Source: DASZFV01 sp036494575
GTDB lineage: Bacteria; Myxococcota_A; Polyangia; Fen-1088
Reading direction: 5' to 3'
Length of the DNA: 64,000 bases
Assembly: GCA_036494575.1 (NCBI GenBank)
Contig: DASXOE010000083.1
Span: 1 to 64,000, forward strand
This document shows positions 1 to 9,945 of this stretch, piece after piece; within the stretch, counting starts at the first letter, position 1, and each line of letters opens with the position of its first letter. The position numbers and the translations under genes were made by a program. The notes under the pieces were generated by a model that saw nothing but the letters and a program-made list of their open reading frames with translations, did no database searches and was not told the origin of the DNA.

Positions 1-1
1 C

Positions 2-967
2 GAGGTCAGCCATCGTGGCAAGGAGTTCGAAGCGGTCCTCGACGAGGCGACCACCCGCTGCAAGCAACTGCTCGGCCTCGGGGATACGCACGACGTCCTG
101 TTCCTCCAGGGCGGCGCGACGGCCCTGTTCTCGATCATCCCGATGAACTTTCTACACACGTCCGCCGACTACCTCGTCGGCGGCGAGTGGAGCAAGAAGG
201 CCGCCTCGTTCGGAAAGGAATTGGGCAAAGTCGACGTCGTCGCGACGAGCGAATCGACGAATTTCAACCACTCCCCGCCGCCCGGCGAATGGAAGCTCAA
301 TAGCGACGCCGACTACTTCCACGTCTGCTCGAACGAGACCGTGCACGGCCACCGCCTCGCCGAGTGGCCCCAGCACGCGAACCTCATCGTCGACGCCAGC
401 TCCGAGATGATGTCGCGGCCGCACCCCGTGGCGCGCACGGCCATGATCTACGCGGGCGCGCAGAAGAACCTGGGGGCCTCGGGCACCGTGCTCGCGATCA
501 TCCGCAAGGACCTCTACGACCGCATCCCCAAGAACGTCTCGAAGATCCTGAGCTTCAAGGCGCACGCCGAGGCGAAGAGCTGCCTCAACACGCCGCCCAC
601 CTTCGGCATCTACATGGTGCTCGAGACCTTCCGCTGGATGGAGCGCCAGGGCGGCCTGGCCACGCTCGAGAAGGTGAACGCGCAGAAGGCGCAGATCCTC
701 TACGACGCCGTCGACGGCTCGGGCGGCTTCTATACGGGCACGGTCGCCGACAAGGCGGCCCGCAGCCACATGAACGTGACGTTCCGGCTGCCCAGCGAGG
801 AGCTCACGGACAAGCTCGTCAAGGAGGCGGCGGGCAAGGGCCTCGTCGCGCTCAAGGGCTACCGCACCGTGGGCGGAATCCGCGCGTCGATCTACAACGC
901 CATGCCGCTCGAGGGCTGCCAGGCGCTGGCCGAGCAGATGAAGTCGTTCGTCAAAGCGAACGGCTGA
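2..967 (+). CDS. serC: Phosphoserine aminotransferase SerC, 5' end outside window
   Basis: PLP enzyme (fold type I, class V) that makes 3-phosphoserine from 3-phosphohydroxypyruvate and glutamate in serine synthesis; the family also serves pyridoxal phosphate synthesis. It is cytosolic. The frame is already open at base 2, so roughly the first 40 residues are missing; 321 codons remain, against about 360 in full-length SerC. The family segment EVSHRGKEF lies right at the window edge, followed by LQGGATALFS. The PLP-binding lysine sits in AGAQKNLGASG (lysine codon 464-466). The C-terminal part with GYRTVGGIRASIYNA, which lines the active site in the family, is intact up to the stop. It is convergent with folA, five bases apart. 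Assignment is firm; only the true start cannot be seen. Confidence 0.95.
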   Translation, partial: EVSHRGKEFEAVLDEATTRCKQLLGLGDTHDVLFLQGGATALFSIIPMNFLHTSADYLVGGEWSKKAASFGKELGKVDVVATSESTNFNHSPPPGEWKLNSDADYFHVCSNETVHGHRLAEWPQHANLIVDASSEMMSRPHPVARTAMIYAGAQKNLGASGTVLAIIRKDLYDRIPKNVSKILSFKAHAEAKSCLNTPPTFGIYMVLETFRWMERQGGLATLEKVNAQKAQILYDAVDGSGGFYTGTVADKAARSHMNVTFRLPSEELTDKLVKEAAGKGLVALKGYRTVGGIRASIYNAMPLEGCQALAEQMKSFVKANG

Positions 968-972
968 CGCCG

Positions 973-1479
973 TCAGGCGATCCGTTCGTACGTGACGTAG
1001 TCCGCGCGATCTCCGCGGCGGCGCGCGGTGGCGCGCCATTGCGTGCGGTCGAACGGCGGGAAGAAGGTGTCGCCGTCGACGTCGAAGTCGATCTCGGTGA
1101 GCAGGATGCGCGTCGCGTAGGGCACCGCCAGGCGGAAGATCTCGGCGCCGCCCAGCACGAACGGGTCGGGATCGGTGGCGCGCGCGAGGGCGATGGCGTC
1201 CTCGATGTTCGGCGCGACCTCGCGCCCTGAGCCGCTGACCTGGCCCGAGCGCGAGACGACGATGTTGCGCCGGCCGTCGAGCGGCGCGCCGCGCTCGTCC
1301 CAGGTTCGCCTTCCCATGATGACGGCGTGGCCCAAGGTGCTCTGGCGGAAGAAGGCGCGGTCCTCGGGCAGCTCCCACGGCAGCTTGCCGTCCTTGCCCA
1401 TGACGCCGTTGCGGCTCACGGCCGCGATGAACGTGAGCGGCGCCAGCGGCGGGGCGTCTCGTGGCGTGTCCGGGCTCAT
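973..1479 (-). CDS. folA: Dihydrofolate reductase
   Basis: NADPH-dependent reduction of dihydrofolate to tetrahydrofolate, feeding thymidylate and one-carbon metabolism in the cytosol. At 168 residues it has the normal length of bacterial chromosomal DHFR. Visible signatures are FIAAVSRNGVMGKDGKLPW near the N-terminus, the catalytic acid in LPEDRAFFR, the cofactor-site segment MGRRTWDE, and the glycine pair in FVLGGAEIFR before the C-terminal beta region. The ATG at 1479 gives a short proline-rich N-terminal extension of about 13 residues before the first strand. The start lies only 19 bases from the divergent OsmC gene, so both promoters must overlap in that gap or lie inside the neighbouring genes. 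Confidence 0.93.
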   Translation of the reverse strand: MSPDTPRDAPPLAPLTFIAAVSRNGVMGKDGKLPWELPEDRAFFRQSTLGHAVIMGRRTWDERGAPLDGRRNIVVSRSGQVSGSGREVAPNIEDAIALARATDPDPFVLGGAEIFRLAVPYATRILLTEIDFDVDGDTFFPPFDRTQWRATARRRGDRADYVTYERIA

Positions 1480-1498
1480 GGCGTAAGCTTAGCTCGTC

Positions 1499-1963
1499 AT
1501 GTCGGAGCACAAAGCGACCATCAAGTGGCAGGCGGGCGAGGGCGACTTCGCCAAGGGACGTTACTCGCGCGAGCACACCTGGACGTTCGACGGCGGCATG
1601 GTCGTCTCGGCGTCGTCGTCGCCCGCGGTCGTGCCCCCGCCCATGTCCAATCCGAGCTACGTCGACCCCGAGGAGGCGTTCGTCGCTTCGCTGTCGAGCT
1701 GTCACATGCTGACGTTCCTCTACGCGGCCAACCGCAAGGGCTTCGTCGTCTCGAGCTACGACGACGAGGCCGTGGGCACGATGAGCAAGAACGAGGTGGG
1801 CGTGCCCTGGATCAGCACCGTCGTGTTGCGGCCGAGGGTCGTGTACGCGGGCGACAAGGAGCCCACGCCCGATGAGGAGCACGCGCTGCACGAGGCGGCG
1901 CACCACGGGTGCTTCATCGCGCAGTCGGTGAAGACCGACGTCAAGGTCGAGCCGGCGCGCTAG
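1499..1963 (+). CDS. OsmC family peroxiredoxin-like protein
   Basis: OsmC/Ohr-type proteins are cytosolic thiol peroxidases that detoxify hydroperoxides with a two-cysteine active site. The 154-residue product has both family cysteines in the expected places: one in SLSSCHMLTFL near residue 67 and one in HHGCFIAQS near residue 139. The helix carrying the first is preceded by the usual DPEEAFVAS segment. Length and order match the OsmC family rather than a longer fusion. It starts 19 bases from the divergent folA start and ends 5 bases before the converging dehydrogenase gene. Which subfamily it belongs to (OsmC, Ohr or the uncharacterised YhfA-like group) cannot be decided by eye; the N-terminal ATIKW followed by SREHTW is more like the OsmC-related small group. 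Confidence 0.88.
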   Translation: MSEHKATIKWQAGEGDFAKGRYSREHTWTFDGGMVVSASSSPAVVPPPMSNPSYVDPEEAFVASLSSCHMLTFLYAANRKGFVVSSYDDEAVGTMSKNEVGVPWISTVVLRPRVVYAGDKEPTPDEEHALHEAAHHGCFIAQSVKTDVKVEPAR

Positions 1964-1967
1964 GCCG

Positions 1968-3146
1968 CTAGAGAGACGCCGTCGCGATCTCGGCGAGCTC
2001 GGCGTCCGTGAGGGCGATGGGGTTGCCCTTCATGCTGCTCGCGGCGCGGGCCTTGGAGACGAGCGCGGGAATCTGCTCGGCCGTGAGGCCATGGCGCGCG
2101 AGCCCGGGGATCTCGAGCCCGGCGCAGAGGTCCGCGATCCACGCGACGCCATCATCGATCGTTGCGCCCGGGCGGTCGGTGACGAGCGCGGCGACTTCGC
2201 GGAGGCGCGCGAGGGCGGGCGCCTCTGGGGCGCGCGTCGCGAGGGCGCGGGCGTTGACGCGGAGGACGGCGGGCAGCAGCGCCGCGCATACGGCGCCGTG
2301 GGGCGCCAAGAACATTCCGCCGAGGGGCGCCGCGAAGCCATGCACGGCGCCCAGCCCGGCGTGCGCGAGGCAGAGGCCGCCGTAGAGGCTCGCAAGCGCC
2401 AGCGCCTCCCGATCGGCGGGCGCGGCGTCGGCGCCCGCGCGCGCAGCGGCGTGCGCGCTGTGGAGCGCGCGCGCCGAGAGACGGATGCCTTCGCGCGCGA
2501 GCTCGTCGGTGACGGGCGTCGCGCGGCTCGAGACCAGGGGCTCGATGAGCTGCGAGAGCGCGTCGAGGCCGCTCGACGCGATGACCGCGGCGGGCAGGCC
2601 GCGCAGCAGGTCGGGATCGACGAGCGCCACCCGCGGCAGCATGAACTGGCTGCGCAGGCTGGCCTTCACGCCGTGCGCGGGCGAGGCCAGCACGGCATTC
2701 TTCGTGACCTCGGCGCCCGTGCCCGCGGTCGTCGGGATGGCGATCGTGGGCAGCGAAGGGCGCGTGAGCGGCTGGCCGCGGCCGATCACCTCCAAGTAGT
2801 CGAGCGGGTCGCCGCCGTTTCCCAGCAGCGCCGCGACGGCCTTGCCGGCATCGAGGGCGCTGCCACCGCCGAGGGCGACGACGAGGTTGCAGGTGCCCGC
2901 GCGCGCGGCCGCGACGCCCGCGCGCGCGACGTCCACCGTCGGCTCACCCGAGACGGCGAAGGTCGTGGAGCGAACGCCGGCGGCCTCCAGGGCCGCCGTG
3001 AGGAAGCGGGCCCGCGCGCCCGCGCGCCCAGTGACGACGAGCGCGTGCGCGCCGAGCGAGCGCGCGCGCGTGCCCGCCTCGCGCGCGGCGCCGGCGCCGA
3101 AGACGACGCGCGTCGGCGCGGCCAGCGCGAGGGCCGCTGGGTTCAC
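1968..3146 (-). CDS. Iron-type alcohol dehydrogenase family protein
   Basis: NAD(P)-dependent, metal-containing dehydrogenase of the iron-ADH (class III) family, which includes lactaldehyde, 1,3-propanediol and maleylacetate reductases; the substrate here is unknown. Visible: the N-terminal start PTRVVFGAGAAREAG, the nucleotide-binding glycine motif GGGSALDAGKAVAALLG, the signature PTTAGTGAEVTKNAV, and the histidine region GAVHGFAAPLGGMFLAPHG that carries metal ligands. I place the start at a GTG at 3146, whose four bases GTGA overlap the stop of the upstream monooxygenase, giving 392 residues, the normal family length; a longer upstream reading shows only arginine-rich out-of-family sequence. 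The overlap argues for translational coupling and a shared substrate pathway with that gene. Confidence 0.9.
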   Translation of the reverse strand: MNPAALALAAPTRVVFGAGAAREAGTRARSLGAHALVVTGRAGARARFLTAALEAAGVRSTTFAVSGEPTVDVARAGVAAARAGTCNLVVALGGGSALDAGKAVAALLGNGGDPLDYLEVIGRGQPLTRPSLPTIAIPTTAGTGAEVTKNAVLASPAHGVKASLRSQFMLPRVALVDPDLLRGLPAAVIASSGLDALSQLIEPLVSSRATPVTDELAREGIRLSARALHSAHAAARAGADAAPADREALALASLYGGLCLAHAGLGAVHGFAAPLGGMFLAPHGAVCAALLPAVLRVNARALATRAPEAPALARLREVAALVTDRPGATIDDGVAWIADLCAGLEIPGLARHGLTAEQIPALVSKARAASSMKGNPIALTDAELAEIATASL

Positions 3147-3460
3147 CAGTCGGCGTCCTCGGGCGCGACGTTGACGTAGCGGGCGCTCGTGCGCGGCTCG
3201 GCCATGAGATCCGCTACGGCGTCGCGCCAGCGCGCGTAGTGCGCCGTCGCCTTGTGGGCCGCGGGCGCCTCGGGCGAGCGGTAGACCTCGACGAGCACGA
3301 AGCGCGTCGGATCCTCCGTCGACTGCACGACGTCGAAGCGCGCCACGCCAGGCTCGCGCACGCTCGCGCGCGCGTTCTCGAGCGCGGCGGCCCGGAAGGC
3401 CTCGACGCCGTCCGGTTTCACGTGGACCTGAACATGCACGATGATCAACGAGTGGGACAT
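3143..3460 (-). CDS. Antibiotic-biosynthesis-monooxygenase (ABM) domain protein
   Basis: Small ferredoxin-like dimeric alpha/beta barrel protein of 105 residues. Members include quinol monooxygenases and YgiN/LsrG-like autoinducer-2 phosphate enzymes, and the family also contains non-catalytic stress proteins. Visible family features are the first strand SLIIVHVQVHVKPDGVEAF, the helix AALENARASVREPGV, the strand FDVVQSTEDPTRFVLVEVY with its acidic tail, and the histidine in APAAHKATAHYARW. The ATG at 3460 begins exactly at the first strand. Its stop is inside the start of the iron-ADH gene (GTGA overlap), so the pair probably works on one small oxygenated metabolite. It is divergent from the OPT transporter with only an 18-base gap. 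Substrate is not predictable from sequence. Confidence 0.85.
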   Translation of the reverse strand: MSHSLIIVHVQVHVKPDGVEAFRAAALENARASVREPGVARFDVVQSTEDPTRFVLVEVYRSPEAPAAHKATAHYARWRDAVADLMAEPRTSARYVNVAPEDADW

Positions 3461-3478
3461 GAGGCATGATGCTACCCC

Positions 3479-5281
3479 ATGGCCTCGGCCGACGTCCCGC
3501 GCCGCCGATTCCTGCCTGCGCCGGAGACGCCGGCGTACCACCTGCTGCTCGCGGCCGTCGCGCTGCTGATCCTCGGTCCGCTCGGCGGTGTCACCTCGGC
3601 GTACATGACCTTCAGCCTCGGGTTCTCCGTGGGCGGCCAGGTGCTCGCCGGGATCCTGGGAAGCACGGTCACGTACGGCTACGGCCCCGAGGGCAAGCAC
3701 GGCGCGAACTACATGCAGACGATGGCGGCGAGCGTGGCGTCGATGTCGGGCATGGGCGTGCTCATCCAGGGCATGGTGTGGCTGGGCGTGCCGCTGCCAC
3801 CCGGCTGGGTGCTGTTCCTCTACTTCGGCTGCATCGGCATGTTCGGCATCGGCGTGGGCATGCTCTACACGCCCATCCTCGTCGAGAAGATGAAGCTCGA
3901 GTTCCCGTCGGGGCACGCCGTCGCGAACATCCTGCGCGCGCTCACCGACAAGCGCCTCCTGCGTCGCTCGGTCGGGAAGCTCGGCGGCGGCGCCGTGGGC
4001 GGCATCGCAGCCGGCGCGATCGTCGAGCACGTCGCCTTCCTGGGCAACCTCGGCATATCGGCCTCGACGGTCGGCACCGGCCTCATCATCGGCTCGCGCA
4101 TCGCCGTGCCCGCGCTGCTCATGGGCGGCACGCTCGCGCTGCTCGCGCCCCACCTGCGCGCCATCGGCTGGCTCGGCCCGCACGATCCGTTCCGCAAGAT
4201 CGGCTTTCTCATCGCGCTCGCCATGATCATGGGCGCGGCCGTCGTCGATCTCGCGATCCTGGCCGTCGAGGCGCTGCGGCGCTTCCGCGCCGTCGCCGCC
4301 GAGAGCGCCGCGGCGCCCGCCGAGGATCGCCTGGCGGCAGGCGGCCTGGGCGCACGCGGCCTGCTCGCCTGGGTCGTGCTCTGGGGCGCGGCCATAGTCG
4401 TCGTCGCCACCGTGTTCCTTCACCAGCCGGCCGGCTTCGTCGTCGTGGGCGTGCTCCTCTCTTTCGTCTTCGTCTTCATCAACGGCATCTCGTGCGGCAT
4501 CTCGGACTCGAACCCGATCTCGAGCGCCTTCGTCGTCTCCGTGCTGCTCATGTCGCTGCTCGGCCTGCGCGATCCCGCCGTGGGCATGATGGCGGCGAGC
4601 GTCCTGCTCGTGTCCTGCACCGTGGGCGTCGACATGCAGCAGGATCGCTCGACCGGATGGCGGCTCGGCTCCGATCGCCGCATGCAGTTCCGCTATCAGG
4701 CCGTGGGGATCGTCATGGGCGCCGCGCTGTGTGTGGCGTTCGCGCGCCTCTTCATGACGGCCTATCCCGTGCTGCGCGTCGACACGTACACCCACCCGGA
4801 GGCGCGCGTGGGCGCCTGGCAATCGGCGATGACGTTCAAGTTCGTGGGCGCGCTGCGCGGCCTCGGCCACCTCGCGTCGCACCAGGTGCGCGCGCTCGCC
4901 ATCGGGCTCGCGATCGGTCTCGTCGTGCAGATCGCCCGCAAGGGCCTCATGCGCGCGCCGCGGTGGAAGGCGTACGTCGCGTCGGGCCCCGTGGCTTTCG
5001 CCATCGGCTGGATCGTCGATGCGCTCGTGCTGCCGAGTCCCTACGCCTCGTCGTTCGGCGGCTTCGTCGATCTCTCGACGTCGACGTGGATGGCCGTGGG
5101 CGGCGTCGTGGCGTCCGCCATCGCGAGCGTCGAGGCGCGCCGGCGCCGCGCGGACGCCGCCCGCGAGACGCTGCCCGAGGACATGAGCACGAACTCGCTG
5201 CTGGGCGGCGGCCTCATCGCAGGCGAGTCGCTCTACACGCTGGTCGTGGGAATCGTGAGCCTGCTCGCGCTGCTGAAATGA
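3479..5281 (+). CDS. OPT family oligopeptide/metal-chelate transporter
   Basis: Integral inner-membrane secondary transporter of the OPT superfamily, members of which carry oligopeptides, glutathione or metal-siderophore complexes by proton symport. The 600-residue protein is hydrophobic over most of its length, with about 14 apparent membrane segments, starting at PAYHLLLAAVALLILGPLGG. Family-like features are GVTSAYMTFSLGFSVGGQ in the first hairpin, EFPSGHAVANILRAL near residue 142 and the polar segment INGISCGISDSNPISS in the middle. A soluble loop near residues 275-290 is alanine-rich. The ATG at 3479 is only 18 bases from the divergent ABM gene. Substrate cannot be fixed; bacterial OPT proteins of this size are usually annotated simply as OPT or peptide transporters. 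Confidence 0.9.
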   Translation: MASADVPRRRFLPAPETPAYHLLLAAVALLILGPLGGVTSAYMTFSLGFSVGGQVLAGILGSTVTYGYGPEGKHGANYMQTMAASVASMSGMGVLIQGMVWLGVPLPPGWVLFLYFGCIGMFGIGVGMLYTPILVEKMKLEFPSGHAVANILRALTDKRLLRRSVGKLGGGAVGGIAAGAIVEHVAFLGNLGISASTVGTGLIIGSRIAVPALLMGGTLALLAPHLRAIGWLGPHDPFRKIGFLIALAMIMGAAVVDLAILAVEALRRFRAVAAESAAAPAEDRLAAGGLGARGLLAWVVLWGAAIVVVATVFLHQPAGFVVVGVLLSFVFVFINGISCGISDSNPISSAFVVSVLLMSLLGLRDPAVGMMAASVLLVSCTVGVDMQQDRSTGWRLGSDRRMQFRYQAVGIVMGAALCVAFARLFMTAYPVLRVDTYTHPEARVGAWQSAMTFKFVGALRGLGHLASHQVRALAIGLAIGLVVQIARKGLMRAPRWKAYVASGPVAFAIGWIVDALVLPSPYASSFGGFVDLSTSTWMAVGGVVASAIASVEARRRRADAARETLPEDMSTNSLLGGGLIAGESLYTLVVGIVSLLALLK

Positions 5282-5286
5282 GACAG

Positions 5287-5300
5287 CCGCGTTCGCGCGG
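5287..5300. terminator. TTCG-loop hairpin between converging genes
   Basis: A perfect five-pair stem CCGCG/CGCGG closes a TTCG tetraloop in the 22-base gap between the converging OPT and Uma2 genes. There is no T tract on either side, so it is not a canonical intrinsic terminator. The location and the very stable loop suggest a transcript-end structure, but this is inference. Confidence 0.35.
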
Positions 5301-5303
5301 ACC

Positions 5304-5864
5304 CTAGCGCCCCCAGAGCAGCGACAGATCGAGCTCGACGGCGTCGAACGGTTCTGCCCGCACCTTGGCGTTTTCAGCGAACGTCGTCGTGAGGTGCCAG
5401 CCATCGCCGGCGGCTTGGAAGATCTCTACGGTGCGCGCGGCCGGATCGACGAGCCAGAGGTGACCAACGCCCGCGCGGGCGTAGTGCGGCATCTTCCTCG
5501 CGCGGTCAAGGGCGCCCGTAGAGGGCGAGGTCACTTCGCAGACCCAGTCAGGTGCGAGCTCAGCGAACGCGGTCTCGGGCAACTCGGGCATTCGCTCGCG
5601 CCGCCATCCCGCGAGATCGGGGACCATGACCTGCTCGACGACGTGGAGCTCGGGTTCGACGAGGATCACCCAGCCGCCGGGACCGCGGCGCCCGAGGCCG
5701 AACGCCCCCACGAGCTCGCTCGTCAGGGTGGAAGCCACCAGGGCATGTACGAGCGATGGTCGGGGCGAGGCGTACAACTCCCCGTCGACGATCTCGGCGA
5801 CGCGCTCGCCGGGAACGTCGATTAGGTCCTGATACGTCGCTGGCTTCTTGCGCGCGAAGGCCAT
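5304..5864 (-). CDS. Uma2 family PD-(D/E)XK nuclease-fold protein (DUF820)
   Basis: Uma2/DUF820 proteins adopt the restriction-endonuclease fold; they occur in many copies in cyanobacteria, actinobacteria and myxobacteria and their biological role is unsettled. The 186-residue protein has the usual N-terminal GERVAEIVDGELYASPRPS, in which the first acid is conserved, the EPEL strand, the acid in VPDLAGWRRERMPELP, and the nuclease-core strand APDWVCEVTSPSTGALDRARK followed by a lysine-containing helix. The later segment HLWLVDPAARTVEIFQ is also typical. It converges on the OPT gene and is separated from malQ by 94 bases. Whether it is an active nuclease cannot be told; all the expected acidic residues appear present. 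Confidence 0.88.
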   Translation of the reverse strand: MAFARKKPATYQDLIDVPGERVAEIVDGELYASPRPSLVHALVASTLTSELVGAFGLGRRGPGGWVILVEPELHVVEQVMVPDLAGWRRERMPELPETAFAELAPDWVCEVTSPSTGALDRARKMPHYARAGVGHLWLVDPAARTVEIFQAAGDGWHLTTTFAENAKVRAEPFDAVELDLSLLWGR

Positions 5865-5958
5865 CAGCGGTCAATCCTGAGCGAACGTTTCGGCATTGGC
5901 AAGGCGCGCGGGGCCCCGAGCAGGACGAAGAGCGCCAGTCCGGCGGGGCCGGTCCGGG

Positions 5959-7815
5959 TCATCGCTTGAGGGTGGCCGCGAGCTTGCGCGGCAGCGGCGC
6001 CGCCTCGATTTCCTCGAGCGGCAGCGGCAGCGCGAGCGACCAGTTGGGCCACTCCGTGACGGTGCCCGGCATGTTGGGGCGCTCCGACACGGCGAGGGCG
6101 TCGTCGAGGGTCGCGAGGAGCACGCGCGAGGGCGCCTGGGCGAGCGCGGCGTAGGTGCGCTCGATGGCGACCTCGACGGGCGCGTCGGCCGGGACCTCCG
6201 CTTCGCGCGCGATCTTTTCGCGCAGCGCGCGCATGCCGGGCTCGTTGGGCGAAAGGCCTATGCGCTTCTGGTCGGCGACGTCGCTGCCGGTCCACAGCCC
6301 ACCGATCGTCGCGAGGTCGTGCGTCGTCACGCTCGTGAGCGCGAGCTCGGGGAACTGCCGCGGGCCCGTGGGCTCGAAGTAAAGCAGGCGATAGGACAGC
6401 AGCCGGCGCGCCGCGAGCATCTCGCGCACGCCGTCCTCGACGGTACCGAGATCCTCGCCGACGACAAAGGCGCGCGCGCGCACGCTCTCGAGCGCGACGA
6501 TGGCGAGCAGCTCGTCGGCGCGCGAGCGCACGTAAGTGCCGCCCTGCGCGCCCAAGCCGGCCGCGCGCGGGATCCAGAAGAGCCGGAAGAGGCCCATGAC
6601 GTGATCGATGCGCAGGCCGCCCGCGTGAGCGAGCATCGAACGAATGGTCTCGATGAACGGCCTGTATCCGGCCGCGCGCAGCTTGTGCGGGACGAAGGGC
6701 GTCAGGCCCCAGTCCTGGCCGTTCGCGCTGAACTCGTCTGGCGGCGCCCCGACGGAGACGTCGGCGGCCATGAAGTCCTGCCAGCACCACGCGTCGGCGC
6801 CGGCGACGTCGATGCCGATGGGCAGGTCGTTGATGAGCCCGATCTCGCGCGCCGCGCCGGCGAGCTGGAGGTCGAGCAGCCACTGCAGCCAGGCGTGGAA
6901 GCGCACGCGCGGCGCCTGCTCGGCGGCGAAGGCGCTCAAGCCGGCGCCGTCGGGGCGGCGGACCTCGGCGGGCCAGCGCCGCCAGTCCTTGCCGTGCCGC
7001 TCGGCGAGCGCGCAGTAGGTCGCGAACTCCGTGAGCGCGGCGCCCTGCGCGGCGAGGTGGGCGTCGAAGGCGGCGTCGCCGGCGAAGCGCTCGAACAGCC
7101 CCTGCAACGCCTCCATCTTGAGGCGGAAGACGGCGTCGCGATCGATGCGCCGGTCCTGATTGAGCGCGCGGCCCGCGTTGGCGAGGCGCGCGCCGGTCTC
7201 GCCGAGCGCCTCGAAACCCGGCACGTCCTCGACGCGCAGGAAGAGTGGGTTGCGGTAGCGACGGCTCGACGGGTAATAAGGCGAAGGTTCGATGACCGGC
7301 ACGGGCGTGGGCGCCGAGAGCGGATTGATCATGATGCAGCCCGCGCCGAGGCCGCGCGTCCAGCGCCCGAGGCGCGCGAGGTCGGCGAGATCGCCCATTC
7401 CCCAGCTCGCGCGCGAGCGCGTCGCGTAGACCTGCGCGGCCCAGCCCCAGGTGCGCAGGTCCTCGGGCAGATGGCAGGCTGCGGGCGCGACGATGAGGAG
7501 CGCCTCGCGACCGTCGCGCGCGCGCATGCGGTGATAGCCGAGCGGCAGGTCGTCCGGCAGCTCGCCGTCGGCGACGCGCTTGGAGCCGTCCTCGAGCGCG
7601 ATCTCGACCGGTTGCGCGAGCGCCCGGTCGCCACCAGGCGGAAGGACGCGCACGGCATCGCCGTCTGATCCGCTGTCGGGCCCGTCGCCGGGCTCATCGG
7701 CCTCGGCGACCCCCATGGCCCGTCGGAGCGCGGCGCGCGTCTCCTTCGACGTGACGTGCTCGGTGCCCTGGGCGTCGTGGTAGCGGTCGGAGATCCCGAA
7801 ACGGTCGGTGGGCAT
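5959..7815 (-). CDS. malQ: 4-alpha-glucanotransferase (amylomaltase)
   Basis: GH77 enzyme that transfers maltooligosaccharide segments between alpha-1,4-glucans in maltose and glycogen metabolism; cytosolic. Length is 618 residues, between the compact Thermus enzyme (about 500) and E. coli MalQ (about 690), so part of the N-terminal extra domain is present. Visible GH77 features: SRASWGMGDLADLARLGRW at the barrel entry, INPLSAPTPVP and SPYYPSSRRYRNPLFL in the sugar-binding loops, the nucleophile aspartate in LRIDHVMGLFRLFWIP, the acid/base glutamate in VVGEDLGTVEDGV, and the third acid in TTHDLATIGGLWTG. The start at 7815 lies 57 bases from the divergent kinase gene. No glycogen or maltose gene is adjacent, so it is probably a stand-alone housekeeping copy. 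Confidence 0.93.
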   Translation of the reverse strand: MPTDRFGISDRYHDAQGTEHVTSKETRAALRRAMGVAEADEPGDGPDSGSDGDAVRVLPPGGDRALAQPVEIALEDGSKRVADGELPDDLPLGYHRMRARDGREALLIVAPAACHLPEDLRTWGWAAQVYATRSRASWGMGDLADLARLGRWTRGLGAGCIMINPLSAPTPVPVIEPSPYYPSSRRYRNPLFLRVEDVPGFEALGETGARLANAGRALNQDRRIDRDAVFRLKMEALQGLFERFAGDAAFDAHLAAQGAALTEFATYCALAERHGKDWRRWPAEVRRPDGAGLSAFAAEQAPRVRFHAWLQWLLDLQLAGAAREIGLINDLPIGIDVAGADAWCWQDFMAADVSVGAPPDEFSANGQDWGLTPFVPHKLRAAGYRPFIETIRSMLAHAGGLRIDHVMGLFRLFWIPRAAGLGAQGGTYVRSRADELLAIVALESVRARAFVVGEDLGTVEDGVREMLAARRLLSYRLLYFEPTGPRQFPELALTSVTTHDLATIGGLWTGSDVADQKRIGLSPNEPGMRALREKIAREAEVPADAPVEVAIERTYAALAQAPSRVLLATLDDALAVSERPNMPGTVTEWPNWSLALPLPLEEIEAAPLPRKLAATLKR

Positions 7816-7872
7816 GGGTGGCGCGCGGCTCCAGTTCGCGGTTCGATGCTCGGGCGGCTTTGCCGCAGCCCC

Positions 7873-9941
<2,069 letters not shown>

Positions 9942-9945
<4 letters not shown>

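Noticed and set aside
152..1906. Long open frame on the minus strand over serC, folA and OsmC
   Set aside because: Arginine/alanine-rich shadow of real genes with clear family motifs in other frames.
3143..5404. 753-codon minus-strand frame over the OPT transporter
   Set aside because: Only its 3' end, the ABM protein, has family sequence; the remainder is shadow of the transporter with His/Arg/Glu-rich composition.
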